A stretch of 64,000 bases of DNA from Cubamyces lactineus (GCA_022376465.1 JACDTU010000002.1:2480001-2544000); one strand, 5' to 3'. Positions 35,931-49,082 are shown, numbered from the stretch's first letter. Translations and numbers: made by a program. Notes: generated by a model not told the origin, from the letters alone.

Positions 35931-37187
35931 TCATTCGCGTACTGCATATGGATGCCGGACCAGTTCATCGTAAAGGTCTCCAGGCAGGTCTCGTACGAGA
36001 GTGACTGCGATACCGATGACCGGCAACGCCTCCAGTGGAGGGAATGTACGCAAAAGTCGCATCGGACTAGTGGTTCTGTCAGCTGGTGCGAGTGTAGCAC
36101 TAGCATCGTACGCACCTGGAAGAATTCATGACTTCATCTCGCATCAAGAGTAATTGTGCGATGACACAAAGGACGTTGAGATGCACGCCGAAGGCAAGGA
36201 GGAAGTCCCATAACTGCAGGACTTGGTCGAGTGGGGGTGTGCATGCGCACAATGTGAGGACAGCTAGTATGCCGCACTATCAGCATAGATACAGGCTACG
36301 TAGAGGATATACGCACAGGGAAATGCATAGATTTCAGCGGAGAGGTTCTTTGACCGAAGGTGCGCGTATAGTTCGGGGTCAACTATCTTCAGACACCTGT
36401 CTAGTAGCTACGCTCGTTGTCAGACACAGGCTGGGAAGAGGTTCGGAAACGTTGTTACCTTCAGGCCGTAGTGCACGCCTTCTAGCGTGGGTTGAACGTA
36501 TAATGGGCAGGACTCTTCGATGAATTTGGCGAAGCAGTAGAAGGCTTCAAGTTCGGAGGGCATGGTATAGAGGAATGGCGCGGCCAGCACGTTCATTCCT
36601 TGCACATAGGTGAACCCGAGTTGATCGTTCTCTTGTCGGTCTAACTAAGGTTAGCATCGAGGACTTGAGACGATATCACGAACCACTCACCATGATTCCG
36701 CCACACAAACGCGTCCAAAAGCCGCACCAACATATCCTCGCTCACGCGCTCTTTGAAGCCGCGATCTGTCGCGAGCGTTCTGACAACATATGAGCCGGAT
36801 AGCGCGCCCCCCGCTGAACGAACGCGTACCGGAATGTGTCGTTGCGGATCTTCTCTCGCACCTCGCAGGGTCCGCGAGCAACATACTCCAGGAACGACTC
36901 CGCCGACACGTCCTTGACTCGCAGGAGAATTTTCCATATCCTTGGTCGTAACGTGGGGTCCTACACGGCCCCCATCATGCTCTCAGGTGGCGAATATAAT
37001 GTGTGCGAGAGCATTGACATACCACATCGGATGGGATGCCATCCACCAGAATCAACCGCCGTAGCTTCTTCGTCGCCTCTTCCATATCCGTAGCTGAGCG
37101 CGCTTTCGACGCGCTCTTGTATCTGTCCAGGATTTTGTTGAACGAGTGCGCGGTCGCTGCCGCGGCCGAGTCTGTTGAAGGAGCCAT
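35931..37187 (-). CDS. BUB2: TBC-domain GTPase-activating protein, BUB2/Cdc16-like
   Basis: BUB2/cdc16 is the GAP half of the Byr4/Bfa1-dependent brake on the mitotic-exit or septation GTPase. The start at 37187 gives MAPSTDSAAAATAHSFNKIL. The TBC motifs are present: LRPRIWKILLRV, the arginine finger IRNDTFRYAF, and the glutamine finger in GFTYVQGMNVLAAPFLYTMP. Then come LEAFYCFAKFIEESCPLYVQ, GLK / CLKIVDPELYAHLRSKNLS, TPPLDQVLQLWDFLLAFGVH and the tail SPMRLLRTFPPLEALPVIGI. The short protein without N-terminal extension fits Bub2 rather than larger TBC proteins. Introns are short; one divides a Ser codon in FPSVLTLCAC. Its start lies 183 bp from the divergent adaptin start. Confidence 0.9.
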
Positions 37188-37370
37188 GAGAAGAAAGTCG
37201 TGGTTGAGCAACAAGCAGCAGCGCGTCGCGACATGCTGCAGTTGGCTTCCTTGGCGCGCCGGCTTCAGCCACAATTGAGTTCTTCACCTACCACCACCAC
37301 TTTACTATGCGACATCCTAGAAACACTTGAACTAGGACGACCATCATCCTTCGTAGAGATCTTTCAGATT

Positions 37371-40300
37371 ATGGACGTGCCTTTCTCGTCATCGGGGGCG
37401 ATGAGTAAAGCCCACTACGCTCTCGTTCGGAAGATCGAATCTGCTACTCCTCAGGCTGCCGACCAGTTACTTCTCGCCGAGGTTCAGTCCATCCGACACC
37501 AGCTGGGGCGTTCGACGCTGACTCTGGTCGGTCCTTCTTAACGGGTTATCATACGTCTATGGCTCATTTTGTACGTAGAAACAGAGTAAAGAGTGCTTGA
37601 TCCTGCTTCTGTACTGTGCCATGACTGTGAATCCTGGTGTACATGTCGACCTTGAGTTCGCCCTTCCGCATGCTATCAACTTGGCAGAAGCAGGGCATAC
37701 AGTGCAAGACAAACGGACAGGTGCGCGTACTGCACCAAGCGTTGCATGCCTTTAACCACTATGCCATGAGCAGGCTACCTCTTCTGTGCCGAGATCATGC
37801 CCCCAGAGCACGAGCTCCAATTGATGCTAGTCAACTCCATACGCAAGGTAGTGTCAGTTAGCATTCATCATGGTTCGATTCTACGACGAATCCACCATGT
37901 TGCTAGGACCTAGAGAGTCCGACGGTCCCTCGAATATGCCTCGCCCTCGATACCCTAATACAGTCACCCTCCAAGGATGTTATACCCGCCATTCAGACGC
38001 GTCTCTACGATCTGCTGTCACACGAATCGTTAGTGTATCTCTCATTCTTTCGGGTAATTTGTCGACATTGAACCCGGCGCGTAGCGTCGATATCCGACGG
38101 CGAGCTTTGCTCGCTTTCAATAGATTGGCCGAGGAGGACCCAGACATCCTCAAAGATATTGCGAGCAAGGCAAGAAAACGCGTGGCCGATCCAGAGCCAG
38201 TTGTAGTTATGGCGGCCTTGTCTCTCTGCGAAACACTTGCCAGAGTAAGGTTGTGAGGCAAGACTCTCAAGAGCTGACTGATGTGTAATCTGTTGGATAT
38301 AGGCCGAGCTTTTGCCCAAGGATAAGTATCATAGAGTGATTTCAGACCTACTAGCCGCAACTTGGTCACGTCGACCGGATCCTGCCCATGGCCGTCTATT
38401 GGTGAAGTTGATTCAGTCGGTCGCCGAAACCACGTATGTGACTGCCGGAACACTTGTCATCTACACAATGATTATGATGGACATTTCCCCAGTCTATCAG
38501 TTCGGGATGTACAAGTACTATTGGATATCATCCGACATTACGTACCTATGGGCGCACCAGCATATGGTGAGAGTACTCATCATCGACCAAAGCTCAAAGT
38601 CTCTGATTACTGTAACAAGCTATCATCCACCAGTGCTTTTCTGCAGTGTCTAGATGCTCTGCTGCAGTACTTACTCAAGCACAGGCCGCTTCCAAGACGA
38701 CCTTCGTGCAAGAGATCCGCCATCTCCTCACTGTACGGGACCCAAATGGTCTCTATGTCTTCATTCATGGCCTAGCATCTGTCGACCCCAAGCTCTGGGC
38801 TGGAACTAGCCCAGATATTCCCGCCGTTCTAGAGGGATGGGAAGTGGAGCGTGTGATGAAACTACTGGACAGCGAGGATAAATCCATAAGAAAACAAGTT
38901 GGTATATTCCCGACACCTTGACATAATGTTTCTGACGCACCCTCAGACGTTGCGTGTACTATGGCGCGTTGACTCAAGCATCGTCGAATCCTACTACGCT
39001 CGAGCATTACAAGGGGAGCTACCTCTCACCTCAGAACTGGGATTCGACGAATCTCTCTCTCGTCTTCTAGAGATCGTAGATATCATCTGTGGTGAAGACG
39101 GGGAGTCGTACGCCCACCAGCTCAAGAACGTTCTGAAAGCCATGGAAGGCGAGGGGCCGCTGAACAAGCGACCTGTTCTACAGGACGCTGTAGAGGAGGC
39201 GCTGAGTCGCATGCACTCCGGTAGGTTACCAGGGTCACATTATATATACACGCTCACACCCGTAATCGATAGGGGACAGTTCTTGGCGGACCATCTGCAT
39301 TGGTGTCCTGTTCATCACCCTGACGGATCCTGCCAGTGAAATCGGCGCGACGCTCATGGTGATACTCACCGCATTATTGTGCGAGTATCTCCAGCTCACC
39401 CCCATTTCGCCTACGGATATATTGCGTGGGCTTAGCAGTCGAGTATCGGCGTATGCGGGTAAGTGCTTGTATCACACCTCACTCGTTCTCTTGTTCAAGA
39501 CAAGACAGCATCGATACAGGATGCATGCCTAGTGACGGTGCTCCGGGTATCTAGCGAGTGCGATGTTGTTCCAGCTGAAGCCATCGAAGCGGTGGAAAGT
39601 CTCCGGGCTCACGCTGGTAGACACATAAAGCGGGTGAGTACCAGTCAGCGGTTTGAATTCGTGTTCATTGTGGTTGAGCTGCTCTGGTTCAAGCGGTGTG
39701 AACAATTTCTCAGCCTGTCCCAATCGAAGGAATCCTTGAAACGTATCCTTGCCGATGCCAACTCTGCTTCGGTGTGTACGGAGTCCTGTGTCCCTCATCC
39801 GATCGCTTACCTTCGGATAGTTACCCGACTTTGTGGTCGCCCTTGAGAAGTTTGAGGCAGGGAGACAGAAATCGGCCTCGCGCTCGCCGTCAATTTACCC
39901 CACTTCACCGCCACTCAAGCCGCATTCTCCAGAACCAACATCATCCCGCGCCTCTCCTTCGCCGAGCAAACTGCGATACGCCGCGTACGAGCCCCCGCGG
40001 CCAACACATCGTTTGCGGCGAGTCAGCAGCGGCAGTTCCCGCCATTCAGACGATGGCAGCACCCGGAGTTTCAGCCATGGCCGTGCCTACGAAGATCCAA
40101 TAGCACTAACCGTGACGGCTGGAGATTTGACTTTGGCAGCACAAACATCGGACTTGCGTTCAATCTCAAGTGTAAGTGGCCACCCCTGCATGCTGGAGGG
40201 GGAAACAGGTCCTGACAGCAGCACCGTAGGGTTCTCCACGTGCCAAACTATCGCCCCTGCCTGTTGTGCAGATATTGGACGAAGAAAGCTCGGCATGTAT

Positions 40301-40789
40301 CATGCACATATAGCCGTCTATCTGACTTGTTGACTTTATAACTTATAGACGGCAGATCTAATCGCGCTCGACTCGCCGTTCATGTCTGAGCCTGCACCCT
40401 CGATTGCTAGTACTCTAAGCATTGCGGAGCATGACTTCGAGGTGACTTGGAATGACCTGGAGTCATCTACCTCTAGGGGATGGTGCGAGTCGTCTATAGA
40501 CGCTGTGCTTCGAAGGTTGCAAGGCTTGCAGCGGCGTTTGAAGGTCACTGAGCGAGACAGGCCTCCATTTGAAGGTACGTGGCATGTCATCAGGACTTTC
40601 TACACGATTAACAGAGACGGGGTTCTAGGAGACCTAAAGGTCGTGGTTTGTCCTGACGGAACTAATGGCTCAAGTAAGGAGGGGCTCGCCGCAATCCGGC
40701 TGAAGGAAAGTGACGACGACAGTTGCTTATGGTGGCTGCGCTGCGAGGACGAGGAGTTGCGGAACATCATCAAGGCGACTCTCAGGTGA
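37371..40789 (+). CDS. Adaptin large subunit, AP-4 epsilon-like
   Basis: Large chain of a clathrin-adaptor-type complex sorting cargo at the trans-Golgi or endosome. Starts MDVPFSSSGAMSKAHYALVR, then helical-repeat adaptin trunk segments: KECLILLLYCAMTVNPGVHV, AINLAEAGHTVQDKRTGYLF, MPPEHELQLMLVNSIRKDLE, NVRRRALLAFNRLAEEDPDI-like sequence and GRLLVKLIQSVAETT. RRCEQFLSLSQSKES begins the end of the trunk. After a Ser/Pro-rich hinge the C-terminal part (DFEVTWNDLESSTSRGWCES, PPFEGTWHVIRTFYTI) resembles an appendage domain. There are many short introns. The trunk resembles AP-4 epsilon more than AP-1 gamma, but assignment without a search is uncertain. Convergent with CCT4, with 116 bp between stop codons. 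Confidence 0.65.
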
Positions 40790-40905
40790 AGGATCAGCTA
40801 GGGTCAATGGTAGAGCGTCATCCCACTACAGGCGTAATGCGGCATTAGACCCTTCAGTAAGCAGTATGCGACGTATCTGTACACTTGATTTGGTGCGACT
40901 ACTAT

Positions 40906-42940
40906 CTATCGTGTCTGGACGTAATCATCGATCTTGAGCAGCAGGCAGACGGTCTCTGTCGCGAGCTCGATGGCGCTCGTTGACACCAGCAGCGGCTGCA
41001 CGACATCCTCCTCCAAAATATTGGATATTAAGCCCTATAACCTGCTTAGCGAGTGCAAAACGGGATGTTATGAATTGGTGCGTACCTTGCGGACGTTGAT
41101 ACCAGCGTTGCGCTCGCCGAGCGCATGCCTGTTACGGAGCTCGGTCACAATCGCGATGGGGTTGAGACCAGCGTTCTCAGCCAGGGTGGTCGGGATAACC
41201 TCGAGGGCATCGGCATACGCTTGGAAACAGTACGCCTCCATGCCCTTGAGCGAGTTCGCGTATTGCGAGAGCAGTCTCGATACGTGGATCTCGGGAGCAC
41301 CTCCGCCAGCAATGAGCGCCCTAGCATGGGTGGTGTCAAAGCCCTGCCTTTCTAAATCACGAACTTGAACGCACCTCTTCTTCACAAGGCATCGTACAAC
41401 ACAAAGCGCATCGTGCAGACTGCGCTCGCACTCCTCAAGAACGAGGCTGTTGCTGCCCATCGCAAGCACGCTGACGGTGCGACCCCTGTTCTTGACCCCA
41501 GTGATTCTGACAACCTTCGCACCAGCATGCGAGGTCTCCTCTACCAGGTCAGCGTAGCCGAGCTTGTCCTCTGTGAACGCCTCGATATCCGCCACAGGCT
41601 TGCAGCCCAAGCTCTTTGAGAGGAACTCGATCTCGTCACGCTCAACATCCTTTACAACGAGGATGTTCAGACGCTTGAGGAAAGTGAGGGAAATGTCGTC
41701 AACGGCGTCACGGAGGATGGATTTCTGGATCAGGAGGACGTTGCAGTTCGCCTTCTTAATCTTCTTGCACATGTTGAGGAGGTATTGCCGGCCTTCCTTG
41801 ATTACCTTGTCCATTTGACGGTAGTCGTTGATCACCACGGTGTTGTCCATCTGCATGCGATCGATTTATGAGTATTTGCACAAGATCGTAAGTAGTCAGC
41901 GCGACGCACATCGGGCTTGGGTGCACTGAGCTGGAATTGAATGAGACCGATCTTCGCCTTCTCTATCCGCGTAGGGCCGCCGACAGTGGTGACAACGTTC
42001 TGGTTCAGCACCACACCATCGACCAACTCGGTATCCTCAATGGTTCCGCCAACCTTCTTGACTACGCGGATATCACGAAGGTCGACATTTGAAGATTCGG
42101 GAGTAGCGAGACGCGTAACGGCGGCGACGGCGATGGGAGCAAGGGTAGAGGAGTATTGTGAGACAATCTGTCAAAACAATGCGCTTCAGCGTGAGGTGCT
42201 GGTATGCATAGTAAGGGACCCACTTTTGAGTTCAAGGAGGTAGTCGCGGCGCGAAGGAGGGAGGTTTTGTCTTCGAGGTTGATTGGGGTGGAGATTTCAG
42301 TGAGATATTCGACGGCCTTGATTGCGGCCTTCTGGAACGACTCGGCGATGATGGTCGGGTGGATGCCCTTCTGCAACATCTTTTCTGCGGCACCGAGAAG
42401 ACTGCCAGCCAGAACTACAACGGATGTGGTACCATCGCCAGCTTCGACGTCTTGTGCAGCACTAAGATCGACAAGCTGATCCTAGGGTCAGGCGCGTCAA
42501 GAGCTAGTACGTTCGTCGAGAACTCACCATCTTGGCCGCGGGATGCAATGCTTGAATGCTCTTCAGGATAGTAGCGCCATCGTTTGTGATGATCAGCTCC
42601 CCCTTGGAGGTTTGGATCTAGCATGCGAGTTTACAACTTGGAGCATGCATAACACGAATACTTGGGAACGTACCATCTTGTCCATACCCCTAGGACCCAA
42701 AGATGTCCGCACCGCATCGCTGATCGCTTCACACATTCCGTTAGCGTCCATTGTGAATGACCTGGTTATTTGCTCGCATACCCTTAGCAGCGACCATGTT
42801 AGACAGGCGCACTTCCATAGGTTTGCCCTGCTCGAGTATTAGACACAGCGATAGTTAGCTACACCAACTCTGCGCACCTTGTCATTGAAGGCTTTGGGGC
42901 CCGCGACGGCAGCCGGAACTGAGGCAGGTACGGCAGCCAT
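40906..42940 (-). CDS. CCT4: Chaperonin TRiC/CCT delta subunit
   Basis: One of eight subunits of the cytosolic chaperonin that folds actin and tubulin. Starts [20 protein letters not shown], then TCP-1 signatures [24 protein letters not shown] and the ATP-site block [54 protein letters not shown] and [20 protein letters not shown] follow in order. The apical domain includes [20 protein letters not shown]. The C-part carries [20 protein letters not shown] and [19 protein letters not shown] sequence (here [15 protein letters not shown]). The end [20 protein letters not shown] then LLLKIDDYV fits the delta subunit. Full length, about 530 residues, with short introns. Shares a 199-bp divergent promoter with UFD1. 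Confidence 0.95.
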
Positions 42941-43139
42941 TGTGAACGATGAGGAAGAGGACGAGACGATCGAATGAAGTCGAAAGTACTCAATTGCGAG
43001 GCGCGTCGTTTCTTAGACGCTCATAGTACTGTATTGCACGTGAAGCGTTAGACGCCCGGGATTACGCGTTTGGCCTCCGCGCATCCGTCCCTTGCACCCG
43101 CGTCTCCGCACTTGTCTCTCACTCCCATCTCATTCAAGC

Positions 43140-44874
43140 ATGGACTTTGTATGTATCGCATTCACGAACAGGCATACATATCGGTGCTCAACCAAACCTC
43201 AGTTCAATCAGCAGGATCCGTTTGGTGCCGGTGGACCGGCCGGGCTCTTCGCCCAATTCGCCCAGTAAGTCCGCACTCGCTTGATCGGGGTATTGTGAGC
43301 TTACGCCATCCTCAGAGGGCTTGGTGGCATCGGTGCTCGCCAAATGGGCAGACCGAATCCAAGAGCGTACGATGAGTACTTCAAGGCATACAGTGTAGAA
43401 ATGCTCCCCGGCAAGCCTCGAGACAATGTCAGCTATGGCGGGAAGAGTATGTTCCAACCGGAATCATACTTTAAGTCAACGCTTATAACTCGTTTCAGTC
43501 ATTATGCCCCCATCTGCTCTCGCTCATCTGACACAAATGGAGCTCGAGTCACCGTGGATGTTCAAGCTCCGTAACCCTGCGAACCCAGCGGCTTCTACGC
43601 ATTGTGGTGTCCTTGAATTCATTGCCGAAGAGGGTTGCGTCCACTTGCCGTATTGGATGATGAAGACGCTGCGGCTGAGCGAAGGAGATCCCATTCGTGT
43701 GACTGGAGCCGAGCTTCCCAAAGGCAAGATGGTCAAGCTGCAGGCCCAGACGGTCCACTTTCTCGAGATTTCAGACCCCAAAGCCGTGTAGGTTGAATCC
43801 TGCTACCTCAGCGCTCGGTACTGAGAGTTTCTCGATTTCAGGCTTGAACAAGCGTTGCGGAACTTCTCCGCCCTTACTCAAGGCGATATCATTGAGATTT
43901 CGTACAACTCTATAGTTTTCGGTCTCCTGGTCATGGAGACACAACCAGGCAACGAAGGCATCAGCGTTCTCGATACAGATCTCGAAGTAGACTTCGCCGC
44001 GCCTGTCGGATATGTCGAGCCTGAACGACCGAAGGCTGCTCCTCCTTCCACTATGGCGTCCAAGCTGAACATAGACCTCAGTTCTTCTACGCCCGGGTCT
44101 TCACGTCCATCGTCTGCTATGGGCGGTGCCTTCGCGGGTGCTGCTCCCAGAACTGGCGCCCTTAGCAAGGACGGGGATTACTGGGAGAGCTTCAAGGGCA
44201 AGGGCGAGTCGCTTTCCGGTCGCAAGACCAAGGGCAAAGGCATCAGTCATCGGAAACCGGAGCAGGTGCCTGAGGGGAGCAAGATAATCCGCACCGAGTT
44301 TGTGTTCAGATCATGTCCATTTCGTCCGCGAACGCTGACGGTGTGTTGTAGCAAACACAAGATCGTGACCAACAGCAGCCTTGATGGCGATGTCTACGTT
44401 CCCGCACCACTGAATTTACCTTTCGGCAAGCTCTTCTTCGGTTTCAATGTACAACCCTACGTACCTCCCGATGCAGACCAGACGAAGTCCCCGCCACAGG
44501 TATACCCTCACCTGACTCTATGTTCTATATATATTAGTTGCTAACCATTCTCTGCGTAGTCCAACTCGTTCTCAGGCTCCGGTAATACGTTGACAGGTCG
44601 TTCTAATGCCTCGTCACAGTCACAGCCTACCGCTAAAGGCAAGGAGAGAGAACAACCCACCTCCGCAGCTTCGTGGGGCAATGGTGGACAAACGCTTGGC
44701 GGCCGTCCCTCCCAACCTGCTGCAAGCTCGCAATCCCGCGCAACAGGTGCAGGGGGCGCTTCTGTGCCTGTACTGCCTCAACGACGAGGTAAGCAGCAAG
44801 AGGAGCGGGAACGGAGTCCGACGCCAGACTTCGGAGTAGACGACGAAGACGACGTGATGTACTACAGCGATTGA
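43140..44874 (+). CDS. UFD1: Ubiquitin fusion degradation protein Ufd1
   Basis: Cofactor that with Npl4 directs Cdc48/p97 to ubiquitinated substrates in ER-associated degradation. The coding part of exon 1 is just 9 nt (ATG GAC TTT), spliced to GATCCGTTTGGTGCC to give MDFDPFGAGGPAG. The Ufd1 double-psi barrel domain follows: YDEYFKAYSVEMLPGKPRDN, IMPPSALAHLTQMELESPWM, THCGVLEFIAEEGCVHLPYW, LPKGKMVKLQAQTVHFLEIS, LEQALRNFSALTQGDIIEIS and VLDTDLEVDFAAPVGY. The C-terminal half is a Ser/Pro/Gly-rich region with SGRKTKGKG and an acidic end (DFGVDDEDDVMYYSD). The final ~90 residues are low complexity. Convergent with NMT, 300 bp apart. Confidence 0.95.
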
Positions 44875-45174
44875 GGACGGGGCGACTGACGCTGTTGAAG
44901 GGTTGGTGACCACCGGAAGTAACGTTCTTGGACTCTCCTTGCATTTGCATGACTGTATATCAACCAACCCTTCCCCTCCCATGATGATGACGACGAATTG
45001 ATGACTACGCAGGTACTGTGAGCGGTCGCGGCACGGATTGCATACACTTGTACAGTTATTCTACGACAATAGACCGTGTTTGGTACTACATATCAGCATG
45101 GTATCGCTATACCCCAAAACTCGTATCCCTGATAACACTCAAAGTTCATCCTTCTGAATCGTACGTTTACGGAT

Positions 45175-47303
45175 CTACAGCATGACAACACCGACGCCCT
45201 TGCCCGCAGGCGTATCCCCGACTGCAGTGACTCCGGCCAAAGGCGCGGTACGCCAGTTGTACAAGTAGAAGTTGAGGAGGCCGTCGCCCTGACCGAACTA
45301 TACAGGGCAAACCATGCACTGTGAGCAAATCGTCACCCAGACGAGTCAAATTGCATACCTTCAAATCTTGCAAGAAGCACACGTTGTCCATGAGCGTGAG
45401 CGCGTTGAACACGTCGAAGTCGGCGTTCTGCGCAATGACGAGGGCGTCGCCGATGAGGTCCTCGAGGCGCTTCTTGAGACGGCCGCTCTCCTCTGCGCCG
45501 GGCTCGAACGCGGTCTCCGTGCCGTAGTAGAAGAGGTATGCAGCGTTGAGGAGGTTGTACTTGTCGGAGTTCATGATCGTCGAGGGCAGCGAGTAGAACG
45601 AAACGAAGTCCGTGACCTTGTGCGTGTTGGGGTCCTGCGCCATAGTCAGCCAAAACCACTCACGCATTGGGATCAATACAAACCTCGACCACATATGTCC
45701 AGACGACCTGCCCTTCGCGTCTCTGCTTCCAGCTGTCCCCGCCCCGAGGGCCTTCGCCAAGGCCACTCAGGAATTGGTGGCGGACCTCGTCCTCGTTCAT
45801 GACCGGGACCATCTGGAAGCGCTGCATATACCGTCCGAACAGGTCGGTGACTTGCGACACATCGCGCTCCTCCATCTCGCGCAAGCCCTGGTTGAGCAAG
45901 CGCGGCCGCTCAGGCAATTTGTGCAAGCGGATCATTCGGGCAAGGGTCATCGACGGAGGGACACCAGTGAATCGCACCGCCACGAGCTTAGGGATGTTCA
46001 AGCATCGGTGGTAGTATCTTTGGAACTGGTCAATGAGGTGCGGATAATCGCTTGAGATCCACATACCGGCAAGTGGACACAGGCGTAGGGAGGAGAACAC
46101 CTCCCGTGTAGAGCGCCTGGAAGATGCCCTGAAGATGGCATTGCCGAGTTACCTCTTTAATCAGCACAGGTGCCAGCCGTTTAGACCGGAGCTTCTTATG
46201 CACGCAGAGGAAGTTGACTTCGCTTGCGTCGAACTGACTATAGGGCGATGTCAGGAGCTGAATGTGGAGGTGATGCTCCGGGAGAAACCTACTTGTCGCG
46301 GACACGAACGCGTACTGGCACTGCGGAAATGAATGCAACAAGCTTCTTGGTAGAGCTCACCCGTACGCCGATGTGCCACTCCTTGTGGTAGCCTGGGGGC
46401 TTGAGAGCCCTGCCCATATCATGAGTTCACATCGAAGGATACCATCAAAGACGACTCACCAGGACAGGAACTCGGCGGAATACTGGAACCGGAAGGACTC
46501 GTCGTCGTCCTCGACGTAGTTCGCGGACAAGAGTTCGTACAATTCACGCAACTGGTAACGAAATCCAGTCACCCACTTTGCATATACACGTTCGTGACCT
46601 ACCTGAGCTGTATCGTTTAGATCCAGTATTGACCACATGAACTCTTTGGGGAGAGGGTATGGCTCCTGGCGAACTTCTTCCCGGGGCCTTGAGGGCTCAA
46701 TCGGCCCGTCCACTTCAGGTGGCGCCTCACCTACACATGCATCGTCAGATGTGTGCGAAGTTGTAAGCTTTCATACACTGACCAAGTTGTGGCACAGGCT
46801 GTGTTCCCCAAAACTACGTCCAGACGCGATGAGTATACTCCATATATGAGATCCTAATACACCGCGCTTACCTTGTGCCCTCCGATGTCCTTCTTGTTCT
46901 TCCCTCCGATACCAGCCTTTCCTTGGAGGACATCCTTGAGCTTCATCTGCTCCAACGCTTTCCTGACTGTCTCGGCGTCCGCACTCGCACCGGCCTCGCC
47001 ACCCTCCGCGCGGACCTTCTCGAGCACGATCTTGACTACATCCTCCGGGATCGCGTCCTTGCCTCCCGGGCGGAGTGCGTTGAGTGCCTTCACGGCTTTG
47101 GAGCGCTTCTTCTTTTTCTTCTTGCTCGCTGTGGATGGGGTTGTCGCTTGCACCTGGACGCTGGACGAGCTCGCGGCCTCCTGCTCATCTTCGGAACCCT
47201 CGGGGCCAGATTGATCGTCTTCGTCTCCATGAACCTCGATCGGTTCTTCTGGCTCAACGACCTTCTCCTTGGCCTTTTGCTGGGAAGTCGAAGGCTCAGA
47301 CAT
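45175..47303 (-). CDS. NMT1: Glycylpeptide N-tetradecanoyltransferase
   Basis: Transfers myristate from myristoyl-CoA to N-terminal glycine of cytosolic proteins. I start at 47303 ([20 protein letters not shown]). An upstream in-frame ATG exists but lies in a poorly conserved leader. The N-terminus is acidic then Lys-rich ([16 protein letters not shown]), as in ribosome-associated NMTs. The catalytic blocks are [30 protein letters not shown] / [20 protein letters not shown], signature 1 [35 protein letters not shown] / YYHR, signature 2 [15 protein letters not shown], and the C-terminal GKGVGVVML whose terminal carboxylate takes part in catalysis. Nine or so exons. It precedes OGG1 on the same strand, with 274 bp between OGG1's stop and this start. 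Confidence 0.95.
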
Positions 47304-47577
47304 ATCTGCGGAACAAGCGCGGGCAGAGAGTGGACGTGGATGTGGTTCGAAGGAGACCTTGGACTGAGCAGTATGACGTGCGCCGCCTGTAGTAGGCCTT
47401 ACGCAGATCAGGGCGCTTCCGACTTTATCGGAGATCGACAAGCTCGACAATGCACTTTACATCCATTCGCAACGGCAGACTATACTTGACCTGATTACAC
47501 GACGAGGTATGATATATGAACATAGTCATAATGTACGAGCATCCTCCATATGACGCCGATGCAGCCAAGACAAGATA

Positions 47578-49082
47578 CTAGCCAGGAACTTGCACATTAG
47601 ATATTGCGTCCATTCCTCTTCGCCGCCTCTTCACGCGTTCTGCTAAGCTGCCACCTGTCTCTGGCGGTACAGCCTCGGGAAGAGAGTCCGCAACTTCGAT
47701 GAAACTGCTTGAAGGCGTTGCAAGCCTCCCGTTAACCTTTCGTTTCCGCTTGCCAATGGACGGAGGTAGCTCATCCACCGGAGTTCCCAGAGGACTGTCC
47801 GCTACAATGGGCGAATTTGATGCTCTGTCCGGGGTCAATGAAGGTGTCGCGGGTGATGATGGTAGGCCGTAGGAGGCGAATGACTTCAGGTCGGCGGTGA
47901 ATAGTACCTAATGGCACATGGGTGAATGGATCAGCACACAAACGAAGGCACAAGGCACCGGAAACCTACGGAGTGTGCCCAGCCGGCGTATTCTCCCCAG
48001 ACGTTCGCGAGCTTTGTGCTGACCTCGTCGTACAGCCTTGGTGTCATGTTCGTTGTCTTGGAACCTCCTTTCAGGCCGTAGTGCTTGGTGGCAATCTGGT
48101 GGACATGGGTATCTACAGGTATCACTTCCCGCTGAAACGCCTCTTGAGTGCTTGGCTATGGTATTGCATGTGTGGACCCTACCTTGTCTAAGCTCATGAG
48201 TAATATGCAGTCTGCGACTTTTCGGCCAACACCGACGAACTTGAGTAATTCTGTTCGTGCATCCGCGGTACTCATTTTCCTGAAAGTCAACAACCACTCT
48301 TCAGATGGCTCCATGAGGGTTTTCGGGTTCCGGTCTGTGCCGTGGGCTGCAACTAGCATAGCGGCCGTTCGCTGTATAAAATCTGCACGGTAGCCAAAGC
48401 CAAGAGCGCGTAACCGAGTGCTGACGTCCGGAGAGGCTAGAGCAGATGGCGGGGGAAATGGGTGGTATGTCTCTTCAGGTAGATTTGAACCCGGCGGGGG
48501 AGGTAGACTGAGAAGAGGAGGTGAGTAGTGCAGACATAAGGACTTGACCATCTTCGTAATGCGTGCAATGTTGTTGTTCGATGAACATATGAAGCTGAAA
48601 TGCAATGTCAAGAGTGCCGCAATGAATTGTAAGCGTAGGACGCACGATATGAGATTCTCGAAAGGATCTTGTCGCAGCATCCGGATCCCTTCAAAGCGGT
48701 CTCGTAGTCGATGAAAGACAGGGTCCGCTACACTCCATTGCTTATATAGCTCAACGAGGTCGATGTCAAGTTGAAAATAGTCTTTGATCCATGCTAATGT
48801 CTCCGCTTCTCGGGCCTCCAAGTCTTCGACAGTTATTGACGGGAAGACCGCACGATAGAAGAGAGCCTCTCGAGACTGCCGGAGGCAGATCACACGGTCC
48901 CGTAGGCATAGCCGGTATTCGTGTGTCGGCGAGCTTTCGTCAGAAGGAGCCTGTTCACCGGTAGTTTGAAGAGGGAAGATGCTCCAGCGGAAGGATTGGC
49001 CGCACTTCAAGACGGCAGCGAGTGAGAGCTGGGCAAGCGAGAGAGGTATAGCACGAAAGCCTGCTGGTATTGCAAGGGTCAT
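47578..49082 (-). CDS. OGG1: 8-oxoguanine DNA glycosylase/lyase
   Basis: Removes 8-oxoguanine paired with cytosine in base-excision repair. Starts MTLAIPAGFRAIPLSLAQLS with LAAVLKCGQSFRW, the conserved N-terminal OGG block. DPFENLIS / FICSSNNNIARITKMV follows over an intron. The helix-hairpin-helix-GPD region is LLKFVGVGRKVADCILLMSL, containing the catalytic Lys, then VIPVDTHVHQIATKHYGLKG with the catalytic Asp. ANVWGEYAGWAHS / VLFTADLK ends the fold. A 90-residue tail follows, Pro/Ser-rich with two basic clusters (GKRKRKVNGR and ERVKRRRRG) that look like a bipartite nuclear signal. A longer interior loop (SLPPPPGSNLPEETYHPFPP) is present. There is no mitochondrial presequence at this start. 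Confidence 0.95.
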
